Shown here one piece after another: positions 7,989 through 17,395 of a DNA stretch of 64,000 bases (positions within the stretch are counted from its first letter, which is position 1; each line of letters begins with the position of its first letter). The translations under genes and the position numbers were made by a program. The notes below the pieces were generated by a model that had not been told where the DNA came from, searched no databases, and worked only from the letters and a program-made list of their open reading frames with translations. This DNA comes from a virus. The DNA lies in the IMG/VR virus record IMGVR_UViG_3300020178_000897, positions 62,001-126,000 of that record; one strand, written 5' to 3'.

Positions 7989-10900
7989 ATGGCAATTGGT
8001 CGCATATCGGGTCCTCTCTTAAAGGATAACTTACTCCGCAATGGAGCGAATTTAGCCTTCGAGACAGACCTTTTATACTTAGATGTAACAAACCGTCGGA
8101 TCGGTGTAAAAACTACAAATCCTCAATACGCATTAGACGTTGCAGGCATTGCCCGTGTAACAGATCTAGAAATTACAAATAACGTTTTTAATATTGGTAA
8201 TGTTACAATTAATGGTGACACTGCTACTATTTCAACTTCTGCACAAGAATTTGCAATCGCAACAGCTGATAATACTATTGTAGGCAATAGAGTAGTAGTC
8301 GGCGACTTAGAAATTAATAATAACTTTTTAGAAAACACAAATACTAACAGTGATTTGTTTATTCGTGCAAACGGTACCGGAACCGTAAACATTGTAGGTA
8401 ATACTGTAATTACTGGTAATTTACATGCTACAGGCAATATTAGTGCCGACGGCAACATTGTTATCGGCGACGACGATACTGATAACATTTATATTAACGC
8501 AGACATTGCAAGTAACATTTTACCTGATATTGACGATACTTATAATATTGGATCAGCGAGTAAGCGTTGGGCAACTGGATTTTTTGGTAACGTTACAACA
8601 AATACATTAACAACAAATGATTTGGATTTTGGTAACATTGACCTAATTAGTATTCCAGGAAATATCATTTATGTTGCTACTAACGGCGGTGATAATCAAA
8701 CAGGCACACACCCACAAGATCCTGTACTAACTATTACAAAGGCATTAGAACTTGCTAGTTTAGGTGATACTGTTTACATTTATCCAGGACAATATCAAGA
8801 AGCATTTCCATTAACAGTACCGTTAGGAGTTACAGTAAAAGGACATAGTATACGTTCAGTAGAAATTACTCCAACAAGTGGAACACAAAGTAATGATGCT
8901 TTTTTATTAAACGGTGACACAACAGTTGAAGACATAACTGTTAAAGATTTTTATTACAATAGTGGTGCAAATACAGGATACGCTTTCCGTTTTGCAAATA
9001 ATTTTAGAACATATGAAAGATCACCATACGTAAAAAACGTTAGTGTAATCACAAAAGGAACTACAACATCTAATGATGATCCAAGAGGATTTGCAAGTGG
9101 TGATGCAGGCCGAGGCGCATTAGTCGACGGCAGTATTGCTAATGCAGATTCTAAAGAAGCGTCGATATTATTCCATAGTGTAACATTTATTACACCCGGT
9201 GTTGGTGGTTTAAAAATTACTAACGGCGGTAGAGTCGAATGGTTAAGTTCATTCACATACTTTGCAGATAAAGGAATTGAAATTGTTGACGGCGTAGCAG
9301 GTCTAAAAGGCGACGGCAAAACAAAAATTAAATATTCCGGATTTAGCGGATCAGCAGTAGCACCTGGTCAAACTATTACACTTAAAGATGCAAACGGTAC
9401 AACACTTGCATCATCAACAATTGAAAGTGTAGACACTGATACTGTAATAATTGATGGTAAGCCAAGCGGCTATATTCTACCATTAAGTAGAGCTAAGAAA
9501 ACAGTTACAGCAGTTGGAAACGCACAAGCAGTAACATCTGCTCCTGTAAAATACGGAACAGGCATTGGTTTATTTGATGGTACAGATGATAGATTTACAA
9601 TTACTACACAGTCTGACTTTGGTTTTGGCACTGGAGATTTTAGTGTAGAAGGATGGATTTATATTAGCGACGATCTTGGTACTGAATCAATTTTTGATTT
9701 TAGAGCAGGATCAGCAACTGATGATGCATTACATTTTTATACAGTTGACAGAGCACCTAAAGTTGACATTGGCAACACTACTTTAATTGCACCGGCTATT
9801 ACATTAATCAACACTACGTTTTATCATATTATGGTAACACGAGTTGGTACAACTTTAAGATTATTTGTTGACGGACTATTACAAGGTTCTGCAACTGTTA
9901 GTACAAATTTAGGAACAACAAAACCATTAATAATTGGTAACGCATATGATGGATTAACTGGACATGCTGGACGTATAGACGACTTCCGTATAAGAAAAGG
10001 CATAGGAGAAAATGCAAACTTTCCAGCGCCAACGGCGGCAACTGTAGTTGATCAATATACAGTATTAAAGTTAAACTTTGATAGTAATAACGGATCACAA
10101 ATTATTACAGACGACGACACTTTCATTCAAACTATTGAATTTAGTGGCGGTGGCACAGCAACAGCATTAACATTAATTGATCAAAGCGATTTTGGTGGCG
10201 AACTAAGATCTATTTCTAGTGCATGTATTTACGGCAACTATGGAATATATGGTGATGGTCCAGGTAGTATAGTATATGCCATTGGTCAAAATTTAGCATA
10301 TATAGGATCAGGTAAAGAAGTTACTAATGATCCAACAGAAGTTATACAGGATAACGAAGTAGTTGCACTTAATGATGCAAAAATTTACTTTAGTACAGTT
10401 GATCACAAAGGTGATTTTAGAGTTGGTGACTTATTTAGAATTAATCAACAAACTGGCGAAGTATCATTTACTAATGCAGAATTCTTATTTAACAACAACC
10501 AAGGTATTACTTTCACTGACGGCGTTAACACAACTATTATTGATGGTACAAAAATTGAAACTGGTAATATAAGAATTACAGGAAACACTATTTACAGTAC
10601 TAGTGGTGATGTTAATATTAATACTACAACTGGTGAAATTAATTTAATTGATAATGTTAATATTACTGGTAACTTAGATGTTGCAGGAAATATTACTATT
10701 GGTGGAAATATTACACTTGGCGACGAAAATACTGATGTAATTAATATTAATGCACAAATTGACAGTGATATTATTCCGGCAGCCGATGTTACTTATAAAT
10801 TAGGTAATAACGGTCTTGCATGGTCAGAAGCACACGTTGGAAAAGCAATTATTGACGATATTACAATTGACAACGATACAATTAGTTCTACTGGTAGTAA

Positions 10901-11705
10901 TGGTAATATTAATATTATTCCTAATGGAGCGGGTAGTGTTATAATTGACCAACTTCAATTAAACGGTAATGCTATATCAAATTTAAGTGGTGATATTATT
11001 TTAGATCCAAGTAGTGAATCAGTAAAAATTACTAGCACTGGAGCACTGGTACTACCAAAAGGTACTACAGCAGAACGTCCATCATCTCCTGTAACAGGTA
11101 TGATTCGTTATAATACTGACGCAAATGTATTTGAAGCATACGACGGAGGCTGGATTAACTTAGGCGGCGTTTACTCAGATGATAGACAGACATATATTAC
11201 TGCTGAATTAACACCGGGCGCAAACGACGATACTATACGTTTTTATGCTAACGGAAGTATAGTAGCAGATGTAACTACTGAACGCTTTGATGTACAACGA
11301 TTAGAAGTAGATGATATTGCAATTTCTGGAAATATTTTAGAAACAATTACTACAAATGCTGATCTAAATTTAAGAGCAAACGGAACTGGATTAGTAACCA
11401 TAGAGAACTTTAGTTTCAACGGAAATCAGATAACTAATACTATAGATGGTGCTGTTACTACACTTAAACAAAACGGTTCGGGATATTTTAAAGTTGAAGG
11501 CACAGGCGGATTTGTTATTCCAGTTGGTAATAACGCTAATAGACACCCAACACCAGAAACAGGTATGATGAGGTACAACAGTGTTGAAGACAGAGTTGAA
11601 ATTTATGATATTTCGAATAACTGGGTGTCAGTAGCAGGTGCAACAGGTGCTGTTACATTTAATGATGCAGAGGAGATTGCAATTAAACTTGCATTGACAA
11701 TATAG
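7989..11705 (+). CDS. Giant fibre/tailspike with LamG-type domain inserted in a beta-helix
   Basis: 1238 residues. N-terminal anchor (MAIGRISGPLLKDNLLR) parallels the gene at 2614. A right-handed beta-helix begins near residue 224 (IIYVATNGGDN, YIYPGQYQEAFPL). Against that paralogue, about 290 extra residues (about 438-734) are inserted before ELRSISSACIYG; they contain a LamG/concanavalin-like lectin domain at about 525-678, with GDFSVEGWIYI, DGLLQGSATV and GRIDDFRIR. The helix then resumes and leads to HKGDFRVGDLF. Two RYN...W modules lie near 1020 and 1180. AAGGAGAG supports the start. Probably carbohydrate-binding adhesin; no catalytic residues identified. Confidence 0.8.
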   Translation: MAIGRISGPLLKDNLLRNGANLAFETDLLYLDVTNRRIGVKTTNPQYALDVAGIARVTDLEITNNVFNIGNVTINGDTATISTSAQEFAIATADNTIVGNRVVVGDLEINNNFLENTNTNSDLFIRANGTGTVNIVGNTVITGNLHATGNISADGNIVIGDDDTDNIYINADIASNILPDIDDTYNIGSASKRWATGFFGNVTTNTLTTNDLDFGNIDLISIPGNIIYVATNGGDNQTGTHPQDPVLTITKALELASLGDTVYIYPGQYQEAFPLTVPLGVTVKGHSIRSVEITPTSGTQSNDAFLLNGDTTVEDITVKDFYYNSGANTGYAFRFANNFRTYERSPYVKNVSVITKGTTTSNDDPRGFASGDAGRGALVDGSIANADSKEASILFHSVTFITPGVGGLKITNGGRVEWLSSFTYFADKGIEIVDGVAGLKGDGKTKIKYSGFSGSAVAPGQTITLKDANGTTLASSTIESVDTDTVIIDGKPSGYILPLSRAKKTVTAVGNAQAVTSAPVKYGTGIGLFDGTDDRFTITTQSDFGFGTGDFSVEGWIYISDDLGTESIFDFRAGSATDDALHFYTVDRAPKVDIGNTTLIAPAITLINTTFYHIMVTRVGTTLRLFVDGLLQGSATVSTNLGTTKPLIIGNAYDGLTGHAGRIDDFRIRKGIGENANFPAPTAATVVDQYTVLKLNFDSNNGSQIITDDDTFIQTIEFSGGGTATALTLIDQSDFGGELRSISSACIYGNYGIYGDGPGSIVYAIGQNLAYIGSGKEVTNDPTEVIQDNEVVALNDAKIYFSTVDHKGDFRVGDLFRINQQTGEVSFTNAEFLFNNNQGITFTDGVNTTIIDGTKIETGNIRITGNTIYSTSGDVNINTTTGEINLIDNVNITGNLDVAGNITIGGNITLGDENTDVININAQIDSDIIPAADVTYKLGNNGLAWSEAHVGKAIIDDITIDNDTISSTGSNGNINIIPNGAGSVIIDQLQLNGNAISNLSGDIILDPSSESVKITSTGALVLPKGTTAERPSSPVTGMIRYNTDANVFEAYDGGWINLGGVYSDDRQTYITAELTPGANDDTIRFYANGSIVADVTTERFDVQRLEVDDIAISGNILETITTNADLNLRANGTGLVTIENFSFNGNQITNTIDGAVTTLKQNGSGYFKVEGTGGFVIPVGNNANRHPTPETGMMRYNSVEDRVEIYDISNNWVSVAGATGAVTFNDAEEIAIKLALTI

Positions 11706-11715
11706 GAAAAGAATA

Positions 11716-12045
11716 ATGGCAACTAATTTTAAAAACGTAATTGGAAAAGATATAGGTACACAGCGAGTCGCAGTATATACAGTTCCGCCCGCTACAAGTA
11801 CAACAGTAATTGGTATGAACCTAGCTAATCTTACAGAGAGTATGGTAAACTGTACAATTGAAATTGGAGACGAAGCAAGTTCAATTGGAGTAATGGTTAA
11901 AAACATGCCTATTCCTCCAGGATCTAGTTTAAAACCAATTGGAAAAGGTGAAAAAATTATTCTTGATGCTAATAATGTATTATATGTAACATCAGATTCA
12001 ACAGCATCAATTGATGTAATTTTAAGTATAGTGGAGATTGTATAA
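11716..12045 (+). CDS. Small beta-sandwich-like structural protein (TVPP type)
   Basis: 109 residues, all-beta pattern, containing VYTVPPATSTTVIGMNLAN near residues 19-38, related in layout to the small proteins at 1728 and 22282. It lies 10 bases after a giant fibre gene and its stop overlaps the next start (TAATG). The position between fibre genes suggests a fibre-linked accessory or connector; no enzymatic motif seen. Confidence 0.5.
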   Translation: MATNFKNVIGKDIGTQRVAVYTVPPATSTTVIGMNLANLTESMVNCTIEIGDEASSIGVMVKNMPIPPGSSLKPIGKGEKIILDANNVLYVTSDSTASIDVILSIVEIV

Positions 12046-12407
12046 TGAGTGACGGAAACTTTATGGGCCAAAGCATTGGCGAAATGGTAAATCAAACAGA
12101 TGCAAGATATTTTTATGGTCTTCGCAGAACAGATGACGGTGAATTATATGTTGTAAAAATTGATCAACTTAAAAGCAACGATAGTGTTCAAATAAACGCA
12201 GAAGGTGATCCGACTCATAATTATGAAGACTTTGTACAAGGCGAAGATTTCTTTGAAGGAAGAAATGTTAACCATGAAAGACTTTATGCTAATCTAAATT
12301 ATGAGCAATTTAGATGGGATAATAGAAACATTAATTACTACATTGACGAAAGTGGTAATCTTGTAGCTAGAATTAACGAAGGTTATGAATACCCAACTGG
12401 AGTATAA
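12045..12407 (+). CDS. Small virion-associated protein of unknown function
   Basis: 120 residues, acidic, with no membrane segment. The N-terminus MSDGNFMGQSIGEMVNQTDA and the following RYFYGLRRTDDGELYVVKID look like a family I associate with marine T4-like phage structural clusters; it has no assigned role. Coupled to the preceding small beta protein by a one-base overlap; the stop codon lies inside a late promoter box for the next gene. Confidence 0.5.
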   Translation: MSDGNFMGQSIGEMVNQTDARYFYGLRRTDDGELYVVKIDQLKSNDSVQINAEGDPTHNYEDFVQGEDFFEGRNVNHERLYANLNYEQFRWDNRNINYYIDESGNLVARINEGYEYPTGV

Positions 12408-12414
12408 TAAATAC
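12406..12414 (+). promoter_or_regulatory. Late promoter-like AATAAATAC
   Basis: The box overlaps the last base of the preceding stop codon and lies 16 bases upstream of the giant fibre gene at 12431. Confidence 0.65.
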
Positions 12415-12430
12415 GTAAAAGGTAGAGAAA

Positions 12431-15400
12431 ATGGCAGAATTTAAACTTAGTAGAATTAGATTTAACTGGAAGGGTGAATGGACCGGAGGGGTTGATTACA
12501 TTGCTGACGATATGATTTCATATAAAGGTGCAACATATGTTGCATTGAGAACTCATACATCTGCAACGTTTTATAACGACTTAGCAGGTACAGACCTTAC
12601 ACCAGCAAAACCAAAATGGAAAAAACAGTCCGAAGGTAAAGTTTGGACTGGAGATTGGGCTGTTAGCACAATCTATGCTATTGGTAATATTGTAAAATAC
12701 GGTGCTAGTATTTACGAATGTACAGAAGAACATACATCTGCCGCTACGTTTATTTCGGGTACAGACGGTCTAGTTGCTGATATTGGTAAATGGAAATTAG
12801 TTGCTGTTTCATCAGCTGATTGGAAATATAACTGGACGCCAAATACACTTTATAGAACAAACGATCTTGTACGTTATAATGGTAAAGTTTATAAGGCAGT
12901 TAATCAGCACGTTTCTGCGGCAACATCAACATTGGGATTGGAAGCAAATCAATTAGATTGGGCAATCCTAGCAGATAGTGATACCTGGAGAGCAAATTGG
13001 TCAATTGGTACACGCTATCGTGTTAACGATATTGTTAAGTACGGTGGTATTGTTTACAAGTGTATCGTTGGACATACTTCAGCAGATAATGCTGTATTTG
13101 GTCTTGAAGAAGATCAATCAAAATGGGAAATTGCAATCGACGGAATTGAATATGTTACAGCAACAGTTACAGATGATGACGATGTTGAAACTATTACAGG
13201 ATTGTGGCAACAAGATTATAGATATAAAAAGAATGATATTGTAAGACGAGGCGGAAATTTGATGAGATGTCTAGTTGGACATACATCAGGTGAAGGATCA
13301 AACGCATTTAATATTGATTATGGTTCTTCGTATTGGGCTACATTTTTACCTGGTTCAGAATACGAAAAGGTATGGGCACAAAACGTTTACTATCAACCTG
13401 GTGATACTGTACTATATGGTGGTTACATTTATAAAGCAGTATCATTTAATACAGATTCAATACCGAGTTTAAGTCCGTTAGACTGGAACTTAACTTTTGA
13501 AGGTTATAAATTTAGATACGATTGGAACAATCCAGGTGCCGTTGACGATAGTGCATTAGTTGATTATAAAACAGGTGATGTTGTAAGATTGTCGGGAAGT
13601 CTTTACATTGCTATCCAAGACAATACAAATTTACAACCTGATTTATATCCTACACATTGGGAAAAGATTTACGAAGGCAGACAGTTTAGAGACACTTGGG
13701 AAGATGATACAGAATATTTTCAAGGCGATATTGTTACATGGCAAGGTACATCATACATTGCGTTAGGATACCATCGATCAACTGAGTCAGCTTCTAGACC
13801 CGATTTAGATATTAATCAACCAGATCAAAATTATTGGAAAATAATGATTCTTGGAACACAAACTAATAAGTTAGCTAGAAGAGGCGACTTAAAAACATTT
13901 GAAGACCAAGATTCAACAGCAATTGATACACAGAGATTAGCAATTGGAACAACTGGTCAAGCATTAAGATCTACAAATGGATTGCCTGCATGGGATAGTT
14001 TAGATTTACAAGAAAAATTATATTATGTTTCTCGTAACGGAGTTGATGATCGTCAACAAGGCGGAACACTCAACGCTCCTTTTAGAACTGTTAGATTTGC
14101 AATGAATTGGTTGCTTGAAGACGAAACAAACAGAGTAGGCGATGGCGCCACAGTAAAAGTAATGGCTGGCGAATTTGCAGAAGTTCTACCTATTAGTATT
14201 CCATCTAAAGTTGCACTAGTTGGTTCAGAATTAAGAACAACAACAATTAGAGCAGCCACACCTCAGGATGTTGTGTTAGATGAGAAATTAGCAGACGGAA
14301 CACAAGAACAATTAACTATTCCTGACAGTAATATTAGAAACAACATGTTTTATGTTAGAAACGGTTGCGGAATTAGAACTCTTACATTAAAAGGATTAGA
14401 AGGAGTTATAATTGGTCCAAACGATTTTGGAACAAGTCGTCCGACTGCTGGCGCATATGTATCGCTAGATCCGGGCACAGGTCCAGATGATTCGAGTGTG
14501 TGGGTAACAAATAAATCAACCTACATACAAGGTGTTACTGCTATTGGAACAGGATGTGTCGGATTAAAAGTTGATGGTTCATTACATAATGGCGGAAACA
14601 AATCAATTGTTGCTAACGACTTTACGCAAGTACTAAGTGATGGCATTGGATATTGGGCAACTAATCTAGGTCGTTCAGAACTAGTTAGTGTGTTTACATA
14701 TTATGCACATATTGGATATTTGTCAGAAAATGGCGGAATTTTACGTGCAACTAATGGTAACAATTCATACGGTACATTTGGTAGTGTTGCTGAAGGATTT
14801 GATAATAATGAAACACCACAGACTGTTTCTGTAAATAACCAAAACGGTGAAGCAAGTGTCGATGAAGTATTCACAAACGGATCAAACATTTTAGCACTAG
14901 CTTATAAAAACACTGGACAATCATATACAGGTGCAGTAGCAAGTACAACACAGGCAACCGGTACTGACCTTAATATGAAATATGACGAAATTAGAGTTAG
15001 TGCAGTGTCTAGAATTGATTTAGCTATTCCAGATGATAGTACAACTGTTGGTGGCGCTGGATTTAAAACTTTTACTAATAACTCTCAAGGTGGAGATTTA
15101 AGTAGTATTACTTTAGCGGCATCAGAAGTTAGAACAGCGGCACAGCTAGTAGGAATGAGAATTTTATTAACTGACGGTCCAGGTGCAGGTCAATATGGAT
15201 ATATTGACGGTTACAACCCAGATACAAAAGTAGCAACAGTGTTTAAAGAAAGTACTGGAACTCCAGGATGGGATAATATTGTTCCTGGAAAAATTAATGT
15301 AACCTCGTTTACTGCAACTACAAAATATGAATATGAACCAAGAGTAACTATTAGTTCTCCTACATTTAATAAAACTAACAATAGTATACAAACAGGCGGA

Positions 15401-17359
15401 CACGATATCGGTTACAGTGAAGAATTAGGTTTATGGTATTATGCTCCAACAGGTGGCGATGATTGGTATGTTTCATCAGATGCATCAGTTTGGACTCAAA
15501 GGTCGATTCCAGCATATAATTTAAGTTATACTTCTTTTTCAAAATCAGGGCCTTTACTATTAGGCTTAGCAGATGCATCAGATAAATTAGTATTTTCAAA
15601 TGATGGAATTAACTTTGATCATTCGACACTACCTTCTGCAACAACTTGGAAAAAAGTAGCAGTCGGCGGTCCAGATAATGATACAATTATTTGTATTGCT
15701 ACAGGTGACGGTAATGCATATGTAAATTCTATTGTACAAGATGCAGGATCAACTACTGTTCCTGGCGCAGGATGGTCTACCAACGTAACTGGCGCAAGTA
15801 ATACTACTTGGGTAGGTTTAGCATATGGAGCAGGTAAATGGATTGCACTAGCACAAGATGGTTCAACTGTAATATCAACAGATAACGGTGCAAACTGGAC
15901 AACAGGTGCAGCCGTATCAACAGACGGTATTGAACTATATAGCGGTTTAGTATATGGTAACAATTGTTGGGTTGCAACTATGGACAATTCGGATAGAGTT
16001 ATTCATAGTGATACTGGAACTGTTTGGAATGATGCACAAATTGTTGGCGACTCAGGAAGAGAAGATTGGACTGTAGGATACTCAAATGGTGTATTTTTAG
16101 CATTAAGCGATACAGGTACAACTGCTAGTTCTGAAGATGCTCAAAATTGGACTATTAGAACTGCAAACGGTGCAATGACAAGTGTCGCAGGCGGCGTAAG
16201 AAATAGTTTGCCTACATTCGTTGCTATTAGTGAAACAATAGGAACAGGAAACGTTTACACAGGCGGTAGAACAGCATTTGCTCGTGCAGAAGTTGCAAAC
16301 GGAAAATTAAGCCTAATTAAAATTTACGATCCAGGTTCAGGCTATGTAACTGCACCAACAGTAACAATTGAAGATCCTGAAGAATATAGTGAACCATATT
16401 TTACTGTTGATATTAACGACGGAGTACTTCCACAACCTGCATTCTACAATAGAGGAACAGGATATCAAAGTGCTATTGTTACAATTACAGGTGACGGTTT
16501 TGGTGAAGAATTACAAATCGGTAACACAATGATTGTTAGTGGTGTAGGCGTAACTCCTGGACCAGGAGCAAACGTAAGATTTGCAGGTAATCCAATAGTT
16601 TATAGACTAGTAAAAGTAACATCAGAATCTGGTGTTGCTCCTAACAAACAAATTACGTTCCAAATTAGTCCAGTATTATCTAGATCAACAGCACCAGTAC
16701 ATAATACTGTAGCAACCATTCGTGAAAGATATTCACAAGTACGTCTAACAGGACACGATTTCTTAGACATCGGTACAGGTAACTTTGCAGATACTAATTA
16801 TCCTTCGCTTTACGTGCAAGGACAAACAGCCGCAAATGACACAGTACAATCAAACGAAGTTGTTGAGTCAAACGGTGGACGAGTATTTTATACTAGTAGT
16901 GACCAAGATGGTAACTATAGAGTTGGTGAATTGTTTAGAGTTTCACAGGCACAGGGCGGCGTTACACTAAATGCTGACTTCTTTGACTTAGAAGGTTTAG
17001 ATGAACTAAGACTAGGCGGAATTAGAGTTGGTGGAACACAGGCTGTAATTAGAGAATTTAGTACAGATAATACGTTTGTTGCGAACTCGGATAATATTAT
17101 TCCAACACAACGAGCATTAACATCGTATATCGAAAATAGATTTAACGGTGGTGGATCTAACTTGTTTACTAACACACTTGTAGCAGGTCAGTTAAAGTTT
17201 GAAGATAGAACATGGTCCAACACAGCAGGATCAAATAATCCAGAAGCTATGGCAACAGTAGCGCCACAAATGATTATTAACGGTCCATTAGGCGGCGGGT
17301 TGCAAGCCTTAACGATGTTTCTAGGAGCTCGAATTGATCGAGACGACTTTAACGGATAA
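12431..17359 (+). CDS. Giant fibre with eight Trp-rich repeats, beta-helix and inserted BNR-like propeller
   Basis: 1642 residues. Residues 1-465 hold eight repeats of the form W...(W)..GT.Y..NDIV.YGG..Y....HTSA, resembling chitin/cellulose-binding CBM5/12 units. A beta-helix starts near 531 (YYVSRNGVDD, NAPFRTVRFA) and includes LHNGGNKSIVANDFTQVLSDG. Residues about 987-1283 form a block of repeats such as VISTDNGANWTT, VWTQRSIP and SEDAQNWTIR, typical of BNR/sialidase-like propellers, which is absent from the paralogue at 17396. The C-terminal part carries GGRVFYTSSDQDGNYRVGEL, shared with the other fibres. Probable receptor-binding fibre; carbohydrate specificity unknown. Confidence 0.78.
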   Translation: MAEFKLSRIRFNWKGEWTGGVDYIADDMISYKGATYVALRTHTSATFYNDLAGTDLTPAKPKWKKQSEGKVWTGDWAVSTIYAIGNIVKYGASIYECTEEHTSAATFISGTDGLVADIGKWKLVAVSSADWKYNWTPNTLYRTNDLVRYNGKVYKAVNQHVSAATSTLGLEANQLDWAILADSDTWRANWSIGTRYRVNDIVKYGGIVYKCIVGHTSADNAVFGLEEDQSKWEIAIDGIEYVTATVTDDDDVETITGLWQQDYRYKKNDIVRRGGNLMRCLVGHTSGEGSNAFNIDYGSSYWATFLPGSEYEKVWAQNVYYQPGDTVLYGGYIYKAVSFNTDSIPSLSPLDWNLTFEGYKFRYDWNNPGAVDDSALVDYKTGDVVRLSGSLYIAIQDNTNLQPDLYPTHWEKIYEGRQFRDTWEDDTEYFQGDIVTWQGTSYIALGYHRSTESASRPDLDINQPDQNYWKIMILGTQTNKLARRGDLKTFEDQDSTAIDTQRLAIGTTGQALRSTNGLPAWDSLDLQEKLYYVSRNGVDDRQQGGTLNAPFRTVRFAMNWLLEDETNRVGDGATVKVMAGEFAEVLPISIPSKVALVGSELRTTTIRAATPQDVVLDEKLADGTQEQLTIPDSNIRNNMFYVRNGCGIRTLTLKGLEGVIIGPNDFGTSRPTAGAYVSLDPGTGPDDSSVWVTNKSTYIQGVTAIGTGCVGLKVDGSLHNGGNKSIVANDFTQVLSDGIGYWATNLGRSELVSVFTYYAHIGYLSENGGILRATNGNNSYGTFGSVAEGFDNNETPQTVSVNNQNGEASVDEVFTNGSNILALAYKNTGQSYTGAVASTTQATGTDLNMKYDEIRVSAVSRIDLAIPDDSTTVGGAGFKTFTNNSQGGDLSSITLAASEVRTAAQLVGMRILLTDGPGAGQYGYIDGYNPDTKVATVFKESTGTPGWDNIVPGKINVTSFTATTKYEYEPRVTISSPTFNKTNNSIQTGGHDIGYSEELGLWYYAPTGGDDWYVSSDASVWTQRSIPAYNLSYTSFSKSGPLLLGLADASDKLVFSNDGINFDHSTLPSATTWKKVAVGGPDNDTIICIATGDGNAYVNSIVQDAGSTTVPGAGWSTNVTGASNTTWVGLAYGAGKWIALAQDGSTVISTDNGANWTTGAAVSTDGIELYSGLVYGNNCWVATMDNSDRVIHSDTGTVWNDAQIVGDSGREDWTVGYSNGVFLALSDTGTTASSEDAQNWTIRTANGAMTSVAGGVRNSLPTFVAISETIGTGNVYTGGRTAFARAEVANGKLSLIKIYDPGSGYVTAPTVTIEDPEEYSEPYFTVDINDGVLPQPAFYNRGTGYQSAIVTITGDGFGEELQIGNTMIVSGVGVTPGPGANVRFAGNPIVYRLVKVTSESGVAPNKQITFQISPVLSRSTAPVHNTVATIRERYSQVRLTGHDFLDIGTGNFADTNYPSLYVQGQTAANDTVQSNEVVESNGGRVFYTSSDQDGNYRVGELFRVSQAQGGVTLNADFFDLEGLDELRLGGIRVGGTQAVIREFSTDNTFVANSDNIIPTQRALTSYIENRFNGGGSNLFTNTLVAGQLKFEDRTWSNTAGSNNPEAMATVAPQMIINGPLGGGLQALTMFLGARIDRDDFNG

Positions 17360-17360
17360 T

Positions 17361-17369
17361 GATAAATAT
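17361..17369 (+). promoter_or_regulatory. Late promoter-like GATAAATAT
   Basis: Late box directly after the preceding stop and 27 bases upstream of the fibre gene at 17396; CGGAGC precedes the start codon. Confidence 0.62.
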
Positions 17370-17395
17370 GTATAATACCAAGAACGGAGCAAACA

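Noticed and set aside
11628-12095. Open frame of 155 codons on the minus strand
   Set aside because: It is antisense to two coupled structural genes with good ribosome-binding sites; composition is that of a shadow frame.
12431-13830. CRISPR-like regular repeats
   Set aside because: The periodicity reflects eight coding Trp-rich protein repeats that are diverged at the DNA level, with no conserved direct repeat and no cas genes.
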